A stretch of 64,000 nt of DNA, from the NCBI RefSeq assembly GCF_033100115.1, contig NZ_CP136910.1, forward strand, positions 4,839,001 through 4,903,000, read 5' to 3'. Within the stretch, counting starts at the first letter, position 1. Each line of letters begins with the position of its first letter. The stretch comes from Anaerocolumna sp. AGMB13020 (GTDB lineage Bacteria > Bacillota > Clostridia > Lachnospirales > Lachnospiraceae). A program made the translations under genes and the position numbers. Positions 25,916 through 34,975 of this stretch are shown one piece after another. The notes under the pieces were generated by a model, which worked only from the letters and a program-made list of their open reading frames with translations, was not told where the DNA came from and ran no database searches.

Positions 25916-26902
25916 ATGTTAAAGTATATTGGTAAAAGAGTGCTTTACATGGTATTTGTATTTTTTATCATGTCTCTTGTTATGTTCTTTTTATATAATC
26001 TGATACCCGGAGATCCGGCAAGAGCAGAGTTGGAGCCCATGAAGAGTAAGTTGAAACCGGAACAGTATCAAATGAGATACGAGCAGCTAAGAGAGCAGAT
26101 GGGCCTGGATGACCCCATAATCGTGAAATACGGTAAATGGATAGGAGGGGTAGTACAAGGTGATTTCGGTAATTCTGTAAGATATAAGAAACCGGTTATT
26201 GAAATAGTGAAAGCTCCTATGGGAAACACCATTTTTATCAATATTTTTGCAGTAGTACTAGCTCTGGGAATATCAATTCCTTTAGGAATTATTTGTGCAG
26301 TAAAACGTAATTCTGTTTTTGATAATACAGTACAGGTACTTACCATAGTCGGATACAGTTTGCCTGTATTTATTATAACACTGGTTGGTATCTTTTTATT
26401 CTCTGTAACACTGGGGTGGTTCCCTGTCAGTGGTATGAACACACCGAATTTTAAAGGCACAGGTCTGGCATTTCTTTTAGACAGAATGCATTACCTGACA
26501 TTGCCTCTGATTGTAATGACCATTGGATCATTAGGCGGTATGACAAGATATGTCCGTGCAGCCATGATTGAATCTCTTCGTATGGACTATATCAGAACAG
26601 CGAGAGCAAAAGGTCTTAAAGAGAAGGTTGTTATATATTCTCATGCCTGGAGAAATGCCTTGCTGCCGGTTATTACATTAATTATCGGCTGGTTCATCAG
26701 CATCTTCTCAGGTTCTTTGGTTATTGAGGAAATGTTTAATCTTAACGGTATGGGTAAGTTTTATATGGATGCTTTGCGTAATCAGGATTATAATGTTGCC
26801 CTTGCGGTGCAAATGTTTTATATGGTTGTCGCATTAGTTGGTAACTTAATTATAGATTTAAGTTATGGTTTTGTAGATCCCCGTGTCAGGGTTAATCGAT
26901 AG
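25916..26902 (+). CDS. oppB: Oligopeptide ABC transporter permease OppB
   Basis: A 328-aa permease with six predicted helices, N-terminal VLYMVFVFFIMSLVMFFLYN and coupling loop DYIRTARAKGLKEKVVIYSHAWRN (residues about 209-232). AGGAGG lies 8 bases before the ATG. It ends in VDPRVR like other OppB/DppB proteins. Normal length and motifs, in contrast with its enlarged partners OppC and OppF. Confidence 0.96.
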   Translation: MLKYIGKRVLYMVFVFFIMSLVMFFLYNLIPGDPARAELEPMKSKLKPEQYQMRYEQLREQMGLDDPIIVKYGKWIGGVVQGDFGNSVRYKKPVIEIVKAPMGNTIFINIFAVVLALGISIPLGIICAVKRNSVFDNTVQVLTIVGYSLPVFIITLVGIFLFSVTLGWFPVSGMNTPNFKGTGLAFLLDRMHYLTLPLIVMTIGSLGGMTRYVRAAMIESLRMDYIRTARAKGLKEKVVIYSHAWRNALLPVITLIIGWFISIFSGSLVIEEMFNLNGMGKFYMDALRNQDYNVALAVQMFYMVVALVGNLIIDLSYGFVDPRVRVNR

Positions 26903-26916
26903 AAGGAGGCGCACAT

Positions 26917-28743
26917 ATGGAAAATAATAAAACGCCGAAAAAGAGAAGAAGTTTCTTAAAGCTTCTATTCATTAAGGCCTTTGGCACAGGTGAGAAGAAA
27001 TTATCAATATTAGAAGAAGAACAGATGCAGGGTCCTATTAAGACTATTGTTAAGAATTTTACCAGTAATAAGCTTTCAATGACAGGCTTAATCGTATTCT
27101 TTTTAATATTTGCAACTGTTATTATCGGACCTTTTTTTGTAAAACTTGATTTATCCTATACAGAAACCAGTCAGCAGAATGTTGCTCCAGGCAGAGACCT
27201 GATGGATATCCCTTCATCATTGCAAGGCAAGGTAGCTGAGATTTCCGTAGGACCCACTTATACAGTAGCTGTATCCACTGAAGGCCAGTTATATATGTGG
27301 GGTAAGACCAAGATTACAAATACCCTTAATTTAAAATATGTTCCTACAGGTATGGGAAAGATTAAACGTATATCTGCAGGTTTTGACCATATACTGGCAT
27401 TGAATGAAGAAGGTCAGGTTTTTGCCTGGGGCAGTGACAGGCAGAAGCAATGTGAGGTGCCTGAAGAAATACAGGGACTGGGTAATGTGGTCGATATTGT
27501 AGCCGGATATCAGTGTTCCCTGGTTTTAACAGATGACGGCAAGACTTATTTCTTTGGAAATGATGCGAACAATGATTATAAGAACAGCCATGCCTATCAG
27601 GGACAGATCACGAAAATTGCGGCTACCTCTGACGCACTGTTAGGACTTACCAAAGACGGTCAGGCAGTATACCTTGGAAGACAGACAAACAGCTATACAA
27701 ATCTTCCTGAGAATATGGGTACAGTGGTAGATATTGCAGCAACCGCATCTACAATGGCAGCAGTAAACAGTGACGGTAAAGTATTCGTCTGGGGTAACCT
27801 TTCTGAAAGAGGAGAGGGAAAAATACCGGAAGTATCTGAGAAGCTTGTGTCAATAGAAGGCGGAAGATACCACTACACAGCTGTTACTGAAAGTGGCAAG
27901 GTGGTAGCTTGGGGCTTTAATAACTTTAAGCAGTCAGAGGTTCCGGCAGCCGTTAACAAGAGCAATATTGTTAAAGTCTATACCGGCTCTTATCAGAATT
28001 ATGCAATTACAGACAATGGTAAGGTATTAACCTGGGGCTTAAAGGGATATTTCCTGGGCTCTGATGAGTTGGGCAGAGATATCTTAAACAGATTAATCAA
28101 TGGTGGAAAGATGTCCATGACAATCGGAGCATTATCCGTTGTTATCTCTACAATTATTGGTGTTGCTATCGGTGGAATATCTGGTTTCTTCGGTGGCAGA
28201 ATTGATATTGTTTTACAGCGTATCGTAGAAATTGTTTCCGGTCTTCCCTTTTTACCATTTGCCATGATACTTTCTGCTTTATTGGGTAATTCCCTTACCT
28301 CGACACAGCGAATTTATCTTATGATGGTAATTTTAGGTCTTTTAAATTGGCCAAGCCTTTCACGTCTGGTTCGTGCCCAGGTGCTTTCAGAACGTGAGAA
28401 AGAATTCGTTACAGCGGCAAAGGCTGTAGGTGTTAAGCAGTTATCCATCGTATTTAAACATATACTACCCAACGTGGTTTCTGTAATTATTGTTACTGCA
28501 ACCCTGGATTTTGCTACTTGTATGTTAACAGAAGCAACATTGTCCTATTTAGGATTCGGCGTACCGGCACCTCAACCTACCTGGGGAAATATGCTCTATG
28601 GTAGTAACAATAGTATTGTTATACAGAGCTTCTGGTGGAGATGGGTATTTACTTCCATCATACTTGGTATCTGTGTAATTTGTATTAACTTAACCGGTGA
28701 TGGACTGCGTGATGCAATCGATCCGAAATCTCAGGAACGTTAG
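26917..28743 (+). CDS. oppC: OppC permease with an extracellular seven-repeat RCC1-like beta-propeller
   Basis: A 608-aa protein, about twice normal OppC. Residues 1-50 are cytosolic and basic; TM1 is at about 56-75. Residues 104-376 (DNA 27226-28044) then form seven tandem units of about 38-42 residues with the pattern G.v..I..G..h..aLt.dG.v..WG (for example GKIKRISAGFDHILALNEEG), diagnostic of RCC1/BLIP-II-like propellers. LGSDELGRDILNRL and five more helices follow, with the coupling loop EFVTAAKAVGVKQLS (about 491-505). Topology places the propeller outside the cell. Seven units suffice for a closed seven-blade propeller. Its job is unknown: peptide capture, docking of OppA, or wall/ligand sensing are possibilities. 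Confidence 0.93.
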   Translation: MENNKTPKKRRSFLKLLFIKAFGTGEKKLSILEEEQMQGPIKTIVKNFTSNKLSMTGLIVFFLIFATVIIGPFFVKLDLSYTETSQQNVAPGRDLMDIPSSLQGKVAEISVGPTYTVAVSTEGQLYMWGKTKITNTLNLKYVPTGMGKIKRISAGFDHILALNEEGQVFAWGSDRQKQCEVPEEIQGLGNVVDIVAGYQCSLVLTDDGKTYFFGNDANNDYKNSHAYQGQITKIAATSDALLGLTKDGQAVYLGRQTNSYTNLPENMGTVVDIAATASTMAAVNSDGKVFVWGNLSERGEGKIPEVSEKLVSIEGGRYHYTAVTESGKVVAWGFNNFKQSEVPAAVNKSNIVKVYTGSYQNYAITDNGKVLTWGLKGYFLGSDELGRDILNRLINGGKMSMTIGALSVVISTIIGVAIGGISGFFGGRIDIVLQRIVEIVSGLPFLPFAMILSALLGNSLTSTQRIYLMMVILGLLNWPSLSRLVRAQVLSEREKEFVTAAKAVGVKQLSIVFKHILPNVVSVIIVTATLDFATCMLTEATLSYLGFGVPAPQPTWGNMLYGSNNSIVIQSFWWRWVFTSIILGICVICINLTGDGLRDAIDPKSQER

Positions 28744-28754
28744 GAGGAACTACA

Positions 28755-29750
28755 ATGGCATTACTGGAATTAAGAGATCTACACACATTTTTTAAGACCA
28801 AAAAAGGTACAATTAAGGCAGTTAACGGCGTTTCTTATAAGGTTGAAGCTGGAAAGACACTTGGTGTCGTTGGTGAAAGCGGCAGCGGTAAGAGCGTATC
28901 AGCCATGAGTATAATAAAGCTGTTGGATGGTAATGGTTACATCGACAGCGGTGAAGTAATTTTCAATGATAAAGACTTAGCAGATGTATCTGTAAAAGAT
29001 ATGGCAAAGATTAGAGGTAATGATATTTCGGTAATTTTTCAGGAGCCTATGACTTCCCTGAATCCGGTATTTACGGTGGAAAAACAGGTTTCTGAACCTT
29101 TCATCATCCATCAGGGTATGAATAAAAAGGAAGCTGCTGAAAAAGTGGTAGAAATGCTGAAACAAGTTAATATACCGAATCCCGAGGCGGTAGCAAAGCA
29201 ATATCCTCATCAGCTATCCGGCGGTATGAGACAGCGTGTTATGATAGCCATGGCACTTGCCTGTAAACCTAAACTTCTTATTGCTGACGAACCTACAACT
29301 GCTCTGGATGTTACCATTCAGGCACAGATCTTAAAGCTTATGAATGCTTTAAAGAAAGAAAACGGAACATCCATTCTCTTTATTACCCATGACCTTGGTG
29401 TAATTAATGAGATGGCAGATGATGTTGCTGTAATGTATTGCGGTCAGGTTGTTGAGATGGCCCCTGCAAAAGTTATCTTTGGAAAAGATAACAAATATTC
29501 ACATCCATATACGGAAGGGTTAATGTATTCCATTCCCAGACTGGATACACCTACCGGTGTCCGCTTAGAAGCTATTCCAGGAGCGGTACCTCATCCCTTA
29601 GATCTTCCAAAGGGCTGTAAATTTGCCCCCAGATGTAAGTATGCAACGGATAAATGCCGTAATGAAGAACCTGCATTGGTCGATGTGGAAAAAGGGCATC
29701 CCGTTCGTTGTTTCTATCCGGAGAAAGGAGTAAGGGCAAATGGAAAATAA
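28755..29750 (+). CDS. oppD: Oligopeptide ABC transporter ATPase OppD
   Basis: A 331-aa ATPase with Walker [11 protein letters not shown]-loop [13 protein letters not shown], signature LSGGMRQR, Walker [14 protein letters not shown]-loop ITHDL and the C-terminal oligopeptide-transporter domain with a Cys motif ([15 protein letters not shown]) that in relatives holds an iron-sulfur cluster or zinc. GGAGG before ATG 28755. It overlaps oppF by 11 bases. Normal length. Confidence 0.96.
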   Translation: MALLELRDLHTFFKTKKGTIKAVNGVSYKVEAGKTLGVVGESGSGKSVSAMSIIKLLDGNGYIDSGEVIFNDKDLADVSVKDMAKIRGNDISVIFQEPMTSLNPVFTVEKQVSEPFIIHQGMNKKEAAEKVVEMLKQVNIPNPEAVAKQYPHQLSGGMRQRVMIAMALACKPKLLIADEPTTALDVTIQAQILKLMNALKKENGTSILFITHDLGVINEMADDVAVMYCGQVVEMAPAKVIFGKDNKYSHPYTEGLMYSIPRLDTPTGVRLEAIPGAVPHPLDLPKGCKFAPRCKYATDKCRNEEPALVDVEKGHPVRCFYPEKGVRANGK

Positions 29751-31290
29751 GGACAGAAAAGTATTAATCAGAGTACAGAATTTGAAACAGTACTTTCCAA
29801 TAAAAAAGGGCATGATGCAAAAGGAAAAGCTTTTCGTAAGAGCCAATGATGACATAACCGTTGACATTTATGAAGGTGAAACCTTAGGACTGGTAGGAGA
29901 GAGTGGTTGCGGTAAATCTACCCTTGGCCGTACTCTTTTGCAGCTGTATAACCAGACCGATGGCCGTACTATGTACTATGGAAGAGATGTAGATGAAATA
30001 GCCCCTCAGTATGTATTGGATATTCTTAAGAGTTTGGTTGACAGAAAAAAAGAGTATTTTGTACTGAATGAAAAGGCTGCTACTGTTAAAAAACAGTATG
30101 ATGCACTGCCTGACGGTGATGCGAAATATGCTATGAGAACACAGCTTTTAGAAGCAGAGAAAAATGCAAGAGACAGTTTTCTTGACATTGTACAGCTAGT
30201 AGGCGGATTCTTTGTAGCAGATGACATGGCTCCTATTTCTGAGGTTCTTGTAAGAGAATACAAAGCCGGTGTTGAATACCGTAAGCTGAATGAAAAGTTA
30301 AACGATACCAGAATAGCTTATGAAGGATTACGTTCCACCTTAAAGGAAAAGGGAAAAACGCAAGAGCAGATTGCAGCTGGTACAGAGAATGTATTACTCC
30401 AGATAAAGAAACAGGAAGAAATTATAAAGATTAAAGAGAGAGAGCTGGAAGAAATCCGTAATGAGATTTATAAGCTCATGAAAAAATATGAGAGCAATCC
30501 CGACTTTGCAAAATATGAAGTTTACAGAGATAAAGGAATTAATTTAGCCAGATTAAGCGAAGAGGAGAGCCGTAAGCTTCGAAAGGATCTTCAGCTTATC
30601 TTCCAGGATCCTTATTCCTCCCTTAATCCTCGTATGACAGTAGGACAGATTATTTCTGAGGGTTTACTGGCTCATAAATACTTTGACAGAAACGATGAAA
30701 AACTTCAGAATTATGTTATGGAAGTTATGGAGAAATGCGGTCTTGCACCATATTTCATCCATCGTTATCCCCATCAGTTTTCAGGAGGTCAGCGTCAGCG
30801 TATTGGTATAGCACGTTCACTAGCCCTAAAGCCAAAATTTGTTGTTTGTGATGAGGCGGTATCAGCCCTTGACGTTTCCATTCAGTCACAGATCATCAAC
30901 TTGTTACTGGACTTAAAGGAGCAGGAAAACCTGACATACCTTTTCATATCACATGATTTAAGTGTTATCAAATATATCAGTGACCGTGTAGGTGTTATGT
31001 ATCTTGGAAATATTGTGGAACTTGCTTCTACGGAAGAGTTGTTTGCACATCCCACACACCCCTATACAGAAGCCTTATTATCCGCTATTCCTACAACAGA
31101 TGTAGATAACAAGAAAGAGGCTATTATTCTTGAGGGTGATATTCCAAGTCCTATTAAACCGCCTACAGGATGTAAGTTCCATACACGTTGCCGTTACGCC
31201 ACAGATATCTGTAAGAAAGTTGTTCCTGATTTTGAAGAGGTAAGACCTGGTCATTTCGTGGCTTGCCATCATAAAATAGTAAATTCATAA
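29740..31290 (+). CDS. oppF: OppF ATPase with a ~180-residue coiled-coil insertion
   Basis: A 516-aa ATPase against about 320 for usual OppF. Walker A is GESGCGKST (about 53-61). Residues 88-270 (DNA 30001-30549), between the Walker A subdomain and the Q-loop (LIFQDPYSSLNP), hold extra sequence: a helical segment, then a long charged coiled coil (about 173-250, KKQEEIIKIKERELEEIRNE). Signature FSGGQRQR, Walker B FVVCDEAVSALD (Glu catalytic; the usual Pro is Ala), H-loop ISHDL and Cys motif GCKFHTRCRYATDIC follow. The insertion keeps the frame and has family-like codon use, so it is not decay. It would project into the cytosol near the nucleotide-binding domain. Confidence 0.93.
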   Translation: MENKDRKVLIRVQNLKQYFPIKKGMMQKEKLFVRANDDITVDIYEGETLGLVGESGCGKSTLGRTLLQLYNQTDGRTMYYGRDVDEIAPQYVLDILKSLVDRKKEYFVLNEKAATVKKQYDALPDGDAKYAMRTQLLEAEKNARDSFLDIVQLVGGFFVADDMAPISEVLVREYKAGVEYRKLNEKLNDTRIAYEGLRSTLKEKGKTQEQIAAGTENVLLQIKKQEEIIKIKERELEEIRNEIYKLMKKYESNPDFAKYEVYRDKGINLARLSEEESRKLRKDLQLIFQDPYSSLNPRMTVGQIISEGLLAHKYFDRNDEKLQNYVMEVMEKCGLAPYFIHRYPHQFSGGQRQRIGIARSLALKPKFVVCDEAVSALDVSIQSQIINLLLDLKEQENLTYLFISHDLSVIKYISDRVGVMYLGNIVELASTEELFAHPTHPYTEALLSAIPTTDVDNKKEAIILEGDIPSPIKPPTGCKFHTRCRYATDICKKVVPDFEEVRPGHFVACHHKIVNS

Positions 31291-31307
31291 GAAAAGAGGG
31301 TGATCTG

Positions 31308-31649
31308 GTGTTATTTCAGAAAAAAACAGAGAGAGCAATGAACTGGCTGAAAGAGAAGAATGAAAAAACAGCAGGTGATAATTCTTCTGATACACCGGAT
31401 ACACCGGACATTTCTATAGGCAGTGATTCCGGTGAAAAAATAGAAAATACTGCAAATGAGTCTGAATATGAAAACTGGGAAGAAGAAGTATCGGACAAAA
31501 AAAATAAAAAGAATGCAGAAAAGAACAAAGGTATGGAGCTGGAGAAATATGATTTTACAGCCATGCTATTGTCCGCATTTCTGATTTTTCTACCGGTAAC
31601 ACTGTTGATTTTAGGGCTGTTCGCATTAATATCCTGGGTTTTCTTTTAA
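31308..31649 (+). CDS. Small C-terminally membrane-anchored acidic protein at the end of the opp operon
   Basis: A 113-aa protein: charged N-terminal two thirds (Asp/Glu/Ser/Lys-rich, low complexity) and a C-terminal hydrophobic stretch (about 83-112, ending in VFF). GTG start at 31308 with AAGAGGG upstream; only 17 bases separate it from oppF, so it is probably co-transcribed. The tail-anchored topology would leave the acidic part in the cytosol, near OppF. I know no family. A role in the modified Opp complex is inference from position. Confidence 0.65.
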   Translation: MLFQKKTERAMNWLKEKNEKTAGDNSSDTPDTPDISIGSDSGEKIENTANESEYENWEEEVSDKKNKKNAEKNKGMELEKYDFTAMLLSAFLIFLPVTLLILGLFALISWVFF

Positions 31650-31775
31650 GGTTATTGAAATGGTGTAGGTCATTAATCTTCTGGTTCATGACAATGATAT
31701 CAACATAGAGAGAAAATTACAGGTTTTACTCAGCAGTCAAAAGAGTGTATTAAATATGCAAAGAAAAGTACAAAT

Positions 31776-31866
31776 AAAAGGGTATACCTGGATCTAATCA
31801 CCCCGTAAGTTCGTCTTAAAACAAACTTATTGGGGCAAAATCAGAATCCAGGTATACCCTTTTTAT
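31776..31866. terminator. Bidirectional terminator between opp and the two-component operon
   Basis: AAAAGGGTATACCTGGAT (31776-31793) pairs with ATCCAGGTATACCCTTTT (31846-31863); the inner arms CCCCGTAAGTT and AACTTATTGGGG also pair. A-rich and T-rich flanks serve both strands. Confidence 0.9.
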
Positions 31867-31923
31867 TGGTATGTCTTGAAAATTCAATTTCCTTTCCGAA
31901 TGTCCATGTAGCGGTATTCTACA

Positions 31924-32018
31924 TTGCAATTTTGGGAACAATACACCACTGCGTACCCAAAAATGGCGCCTTGGGCTCCCACAAAGTAAAACTCCCAGCA
32001 CAAGGAGCTTTCAGGCAT
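31924..32018 (-). other. Unexplained conserved block B (related to block A near 4.9 kb)
   Basis: Resembles 4912-5015 along its length (TTGGGA, ACACCACTGCGT, TCCCA.AAA, TTTCAG.CATA), but in the minus frame homologous to block A's peptide (CLKAPCAGS ... VPKIAM) a stop appears after about 32 codons. It lies between the response-regulator stop and the bidirectional terminator. Possibly a structured RNA or a decayed gene. Confidence 0.3.
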
Positions 32019-32021
32019 ATC

Positions 32022-32645
32022 CTAGTTGTTTTTGTAATAAAATATAGCTATTTGAGTACGGTCCCTTAAGGAAAGCTTTTCGAGAATCAAACTGATATAA
32101 TTTCTAACAGTACCTTCACTTAAAAATAGTAATTCAGCAATTTCTTTGTTCGATAACCCGTCAGCTATTTTGCAGATGATTTCGAATTCTTTATCTGTTA
32201 TTCCGTAATTTATATAATTAGCCTTATTATTAGACTGCTGTAATAATTCAGGCAGTTTCGTTATGATTTCATTTCCATATACATTCTGACCTTTATACAC
32301 TGCATGGAGCGAAGGGAGTATACTTTCAAAATCCTGTTTTAGCATATAGCCTTTTGCTCCTATATTCAGGGCTTTAATGATATAATCATCATCAAGAAAG
32401 GTAGTGAGGTATAATATTTTAGCATCTGGGTAGTCTGCCAGTATTCTTTCACCAGCTTCAAGACCTGACATGGGTTCCATACGAATGTCCATAAGCAGAA
32501 TGTCTGGAATTGTCTCCTGATACAGCAGGATAGCCTCCTCCCCATTGAATCCATTTCCACAGACGGTAATATTGCTGTCAGAGGATAATATGATTTTTAA
32601 GGAGGAGCACACAAGTTTGTCATCGTCAATTATTAAGACTTTCAT
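32022..32645 (-). CDS. LuxR/NarL-type response regulator
   Basis: A 207-aa regulator: receiver domain (acidic pair DDD near residue 7-9, phospho-acceptor Asp in LLMDIRM near 53, Lys in YMLKQ near 105) and a C-terminal LuxR helix-turn-helix (GLSNKEIAELLFLSEGTVRNYISLILEKL, read as two halves around 160-188). The sensor kinase gene lies directly upstream on the same strand. It probably controls the divergent ABC exporter operon starting near 33.9 kb. Confidence 0.95.
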   Translation of the reverse strand: MKVLIIDDDKLVCSSLKIILSSDSNITVCGNGFNGEEAILLYQETIPDILLMDIRMEPMSGLEAGERILADYPDAKILYLTTFLDDDYIIKALNIGAKGYMLKQDFESILPSLHAVYKGQNVYGNEIITKLPELLQQSNNKANYINYGITDKEFEIICKIADGLSNKEIAELLFLSEGTVRNYISLILEKLSLRDRTQIAIFYYKNN

Positions 32646-32704
32646 TTAAATAAATACCTCATTTCTTTTTATATCATTGACACAACATTAAAATGTATCA
32701 AAAA

Positions 32705-33802
32705 TTATTGCTTTGGAATACTGATAAAAATCTTAAAACCATTCTCAACGGTTACATTCATATTACCCTGGAAGCCTTTCACTCTGTCAGTAATATTTTG
32801 CAGTCCCATACCATCATAGTAATTGGGTGATTTTTCATATGCCTTGAACCGATGACGTTTATCCTCCTCAATCTGTCCGTTATCAGATATGATCAGCTGA
32901 TAAATAGCAGGATGTTCTCTTAAGCTGAGCTGCACTTTCGTAGCACTGGAATGCTTTATAATATTAGACAAGGATTCTTTGATAATTGCTATAAAAGCAT
33001 ATTTTAACTTAATATCAGGATTATTTCGTATATCATAATCGAAATCAACAGCACAGAAAGTAAAATCCTTTAACAGAGTTTCTATAGATGCATATAAATC
33101 GATTGACTCGTCATACATATTATGAATACTCAGGCGAATACTGTCCATTCCCTGGGAAAGAGAGGTCTTTAAAGCAGACAGACCTTCTTTCTGTGTGTCA
33201 TCCTTTGTGATAAGCAGAAGAGCGCCAATCTGAAGAAGAGCGCGGGATAGTATATGACCAACATTATCATGAATTTCTTTTGAAATACGGTTTCTTTCAT
33301 TTAAGGTAGCCATGGTCACCTCGTAATCCTGATTTTCTAAAAGACTCTGGTTTCTTTCTTCCTGCAGAAGGGCCAATTCCTTTGAAGTATCCCGTTGCTC
33401 ATTGTAATCTGCCTTCATCAGGCAATATTTCTGAGTCTTGTGTTTCAAAAAGGTGGCCAAGGTAAACAAAAGCAGCAGAAAAGCCAGTCCTTTCATAGTA
33501 TAATCCTGAAAATTAGTAATCAGTGGAATCAGCAGGAATACGATGAGACCGCTGTATAAGCCATATATAATTTCATAATAAATCACAGGTATTAATAACA
33601 GGCTTGGCGGCCAGTACTGACAAAGTCCAAGAGCCAGTAAAAATAAGGCCAGCTTAATGCGTTGGTTATCTGAATAGGTACTTATAGAGGCCAGTATGAC
33701 AAAGATTATCACATGAGCCGGTGAGTAGGCAGAAGGAAAACATGCCAGATACAAAAACAGGCAGGTTATGGCCAATATTACTTTGTCATAAAGGTATGGC
33801 AT
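32705..33802 (-). CDS. HisKA_3-type sensor histidine kinase
   Basis: A 365-aa kinase with about six N-terminal membrane helices and no large extracellular domain, a coiled linker (about 120-160), dimerisation/phospho-acceptor helix with ISKEIHDNVGHILSRAL (His near 180), and a C-terminal HATPase (N-box IIKESLSNIIKHS, G-box YYDGMGLQNITDRV). The ATG at 33802 is preferred over 33832 because AAGGAG lies 9 bases before it. Membrane-embedded sensors of this shape often detect antimicrobial compounds in the lipid phase. It is divergent from the ABC exporter genes. Confidence 0.93.
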   Translation of the reverse strand: MPYLYDKVILAITCLFLYLACFPSAYSPAHVIIFVILASISTYSDNQRIKLALFLLALGLCQYWPPSLLLIPVIYYEIIYGLYSGLIVFLLIPLITNFQDYTMKGLAFLLLLFTLATFLKHKTQKYCLMKADYNEQRDTSKELALLQEERNQSLLENQDYEVTMATLNERNRISKEIHDNVGHILSRALLQIGALLLITKDDTQKEGLSALKTSLSQGMDSIRLSIHNMYDESIDLYASIETLLKDFTFCAVDFDYDIRNNPDIKLKYAFIAIIKESLSNIIKHSSATKVQLSLREHPAIYQLIISDNGQIEEDKRHRFKAYEKSPNYYDGMGLQNITDRVKGFQGNMNVTVENGFKIFISIPKQ

Positions 33803-33885
33803 ATCAGTCTTCTCCTTCAGCTGGTTCCTCATAGATAACTAGTTTTCTATATAATAACAAAAGGAGAAATAAAAAGCAATTCATA

Positions 33886-33914
33886 TTGCACCGTCCAATT
33901 GATTAACGTATAAT
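33886..33914 (+). promoter_or_regulatory. Promoter of the ABC exporter operon
   Basis: TTGCAC, a 17-base spacer and TATAAT. The -10 box overlaps an in-frame ATG at 33913, which therefore cannot be the translation start. Confidence 0.8.
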
Positions 33915-33948
33915 GGGGAAAAGAAAAAGAATGGATGCAGGTATTTTT

Positions 33949-34881
33949 ATGGTGATCGAAGTAAAGAATCTGGTGAAAAGATATGATAGAGTTATAGCCT
34001 TGGATTATCTTAATTTGTTTGTTGAAGAAGGACAGATTCATGGCATTCTTGGTCCGGCTGGCTGCGGTAAGACAACCCTGGTTGATTGCCTGCTGGGTTT
34101 TAAGAAATATGATAAAGGCTCCATTCTCTTATGGGGAAAAGGTCTTGAAAAGGATGCGTATGATATCAAAAGCAACATCGGGGTTGTACTGGAAGAAGCA
34201 GCAATATTTGCAGAGCTTACACTTGCTGAGAATATAGAATATTTTTGTGGATTATATTCAGGGGACAGGCAAAAGGTAAAAGAACTGACCAGAGAAACAA
34301 TTGAATTTCTCGGACTGGAGGATTTTGTAAAGCTTTATCCGAAGAAGTTAAGTCCTGGTCTGCTCAAACGTCTGAATTTTGCCTGTGGTATCGTTCATAA
34401 GCCTAAGCTTCTTATTTTGGACGAACCTTTAGAAGGCAGTGACCCCCACAGTAGGAAGAAAATAATGGATTCTATCATAGAACTGAACCGTAAGGGTACG
34501 ACTATCCTTTATATCTCACAGGATATGGAAGAGGTTGAACAGATCTGTACAGACATTACCATGCTTGACAAAGGCAGGGCAATAGCACATGGAACAAAAG
34601 AAGAATTAAAAGATATGATTTCTTTGGGTGAAAAAATAACAGTTGAAGCTTATTCCCTGGAAGAGGAACAGCTTAGGAGTATTCAAAAGCTGCCAAATGT
34701 ATCAGATGCTGGTTATGATAAGCAATTTTTAACTGTGAAGGCTAAGAAAGGCAGGAATAATCTGATAGCTTTATTGGATTTTCTGCAGGAAGAAAAGATT
34801 CCCTTTGGCAGGATATATACTGAAATTCCTACCCTAAATGATGTGTATCTGGAAATAACCGGTAAGGAATTAAAAGATTAA
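33949..34881 (+). CDS. ABC exporter ATPase (LnrL-like, with C-terminal DUF4162-type domain)
   Basis: A 310-aa ATPase from the ATG at 33949, chosen because earlier in-frame starts lie at or next to the -10 box. Walker A GPAGCGKTT, Q-loop VLEEAAIFAELT, a degenerate signature LSPGLLKR (usual SGGxxxR), Walker B LLILDEPLEGSD, and His replaced by Gln in YISQDMEEVE. The C-terminal ~80 residues resemble the DUF4162 extension of drug-export ATPases. Two ABC-2 permeases follow and a two-component system diverges from it, like B. subtilis LnrJK-LnrLMN (linearmycin resistance). The substrate is unknown. Confidence 0.9.
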   Translation: MVIEVKNLVKRYDRVIALDYLNLFVEEGQIHGILGPAGCGKTTLVDCLLGFKKYDKGSILLWGKGLEKDAYDIKSNIGVVLEEAAIFAELTLAENIEYFCGLYSGDRQKVKELTRETIEFLGLEDFVKLYPKKLSPGLLKRLNFACGIVHKPKLLILDEPLEGSDPHSRKKIMDSIIELNRKGTTILYISQDMEEVEQICTDITMLDKGRAIAHGTKEELKDMISLGEKITVEAYSLEEEQLRSIQKLPNVSDAGYDKQFLTVKAKKGRNNLIALLDFLQEEKIPFGRIYTEIPTLNDVYLEITGKELKD

Positions 34882-34975
34882 GTATAAGACAGTCCAATGC
34901 ACCGCAGATGGAGAAACGGCAAAATGCAATAACTATGCTTTACTCCTCGGATAAGTGCAGGAATAAGAGGTAAGA

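Noticed and set aside
31776..31866. Riboswitch-like hairpin
   Set aside because: The perfect outer stem with A and T flanks between convergent operons is better explained as a bidirectional terminator.
33913..33948. ATG start of the exporter ATPase at 33913
   Set aside because: It overlaps the TATAAT -10 box, so the transcript begins after it.
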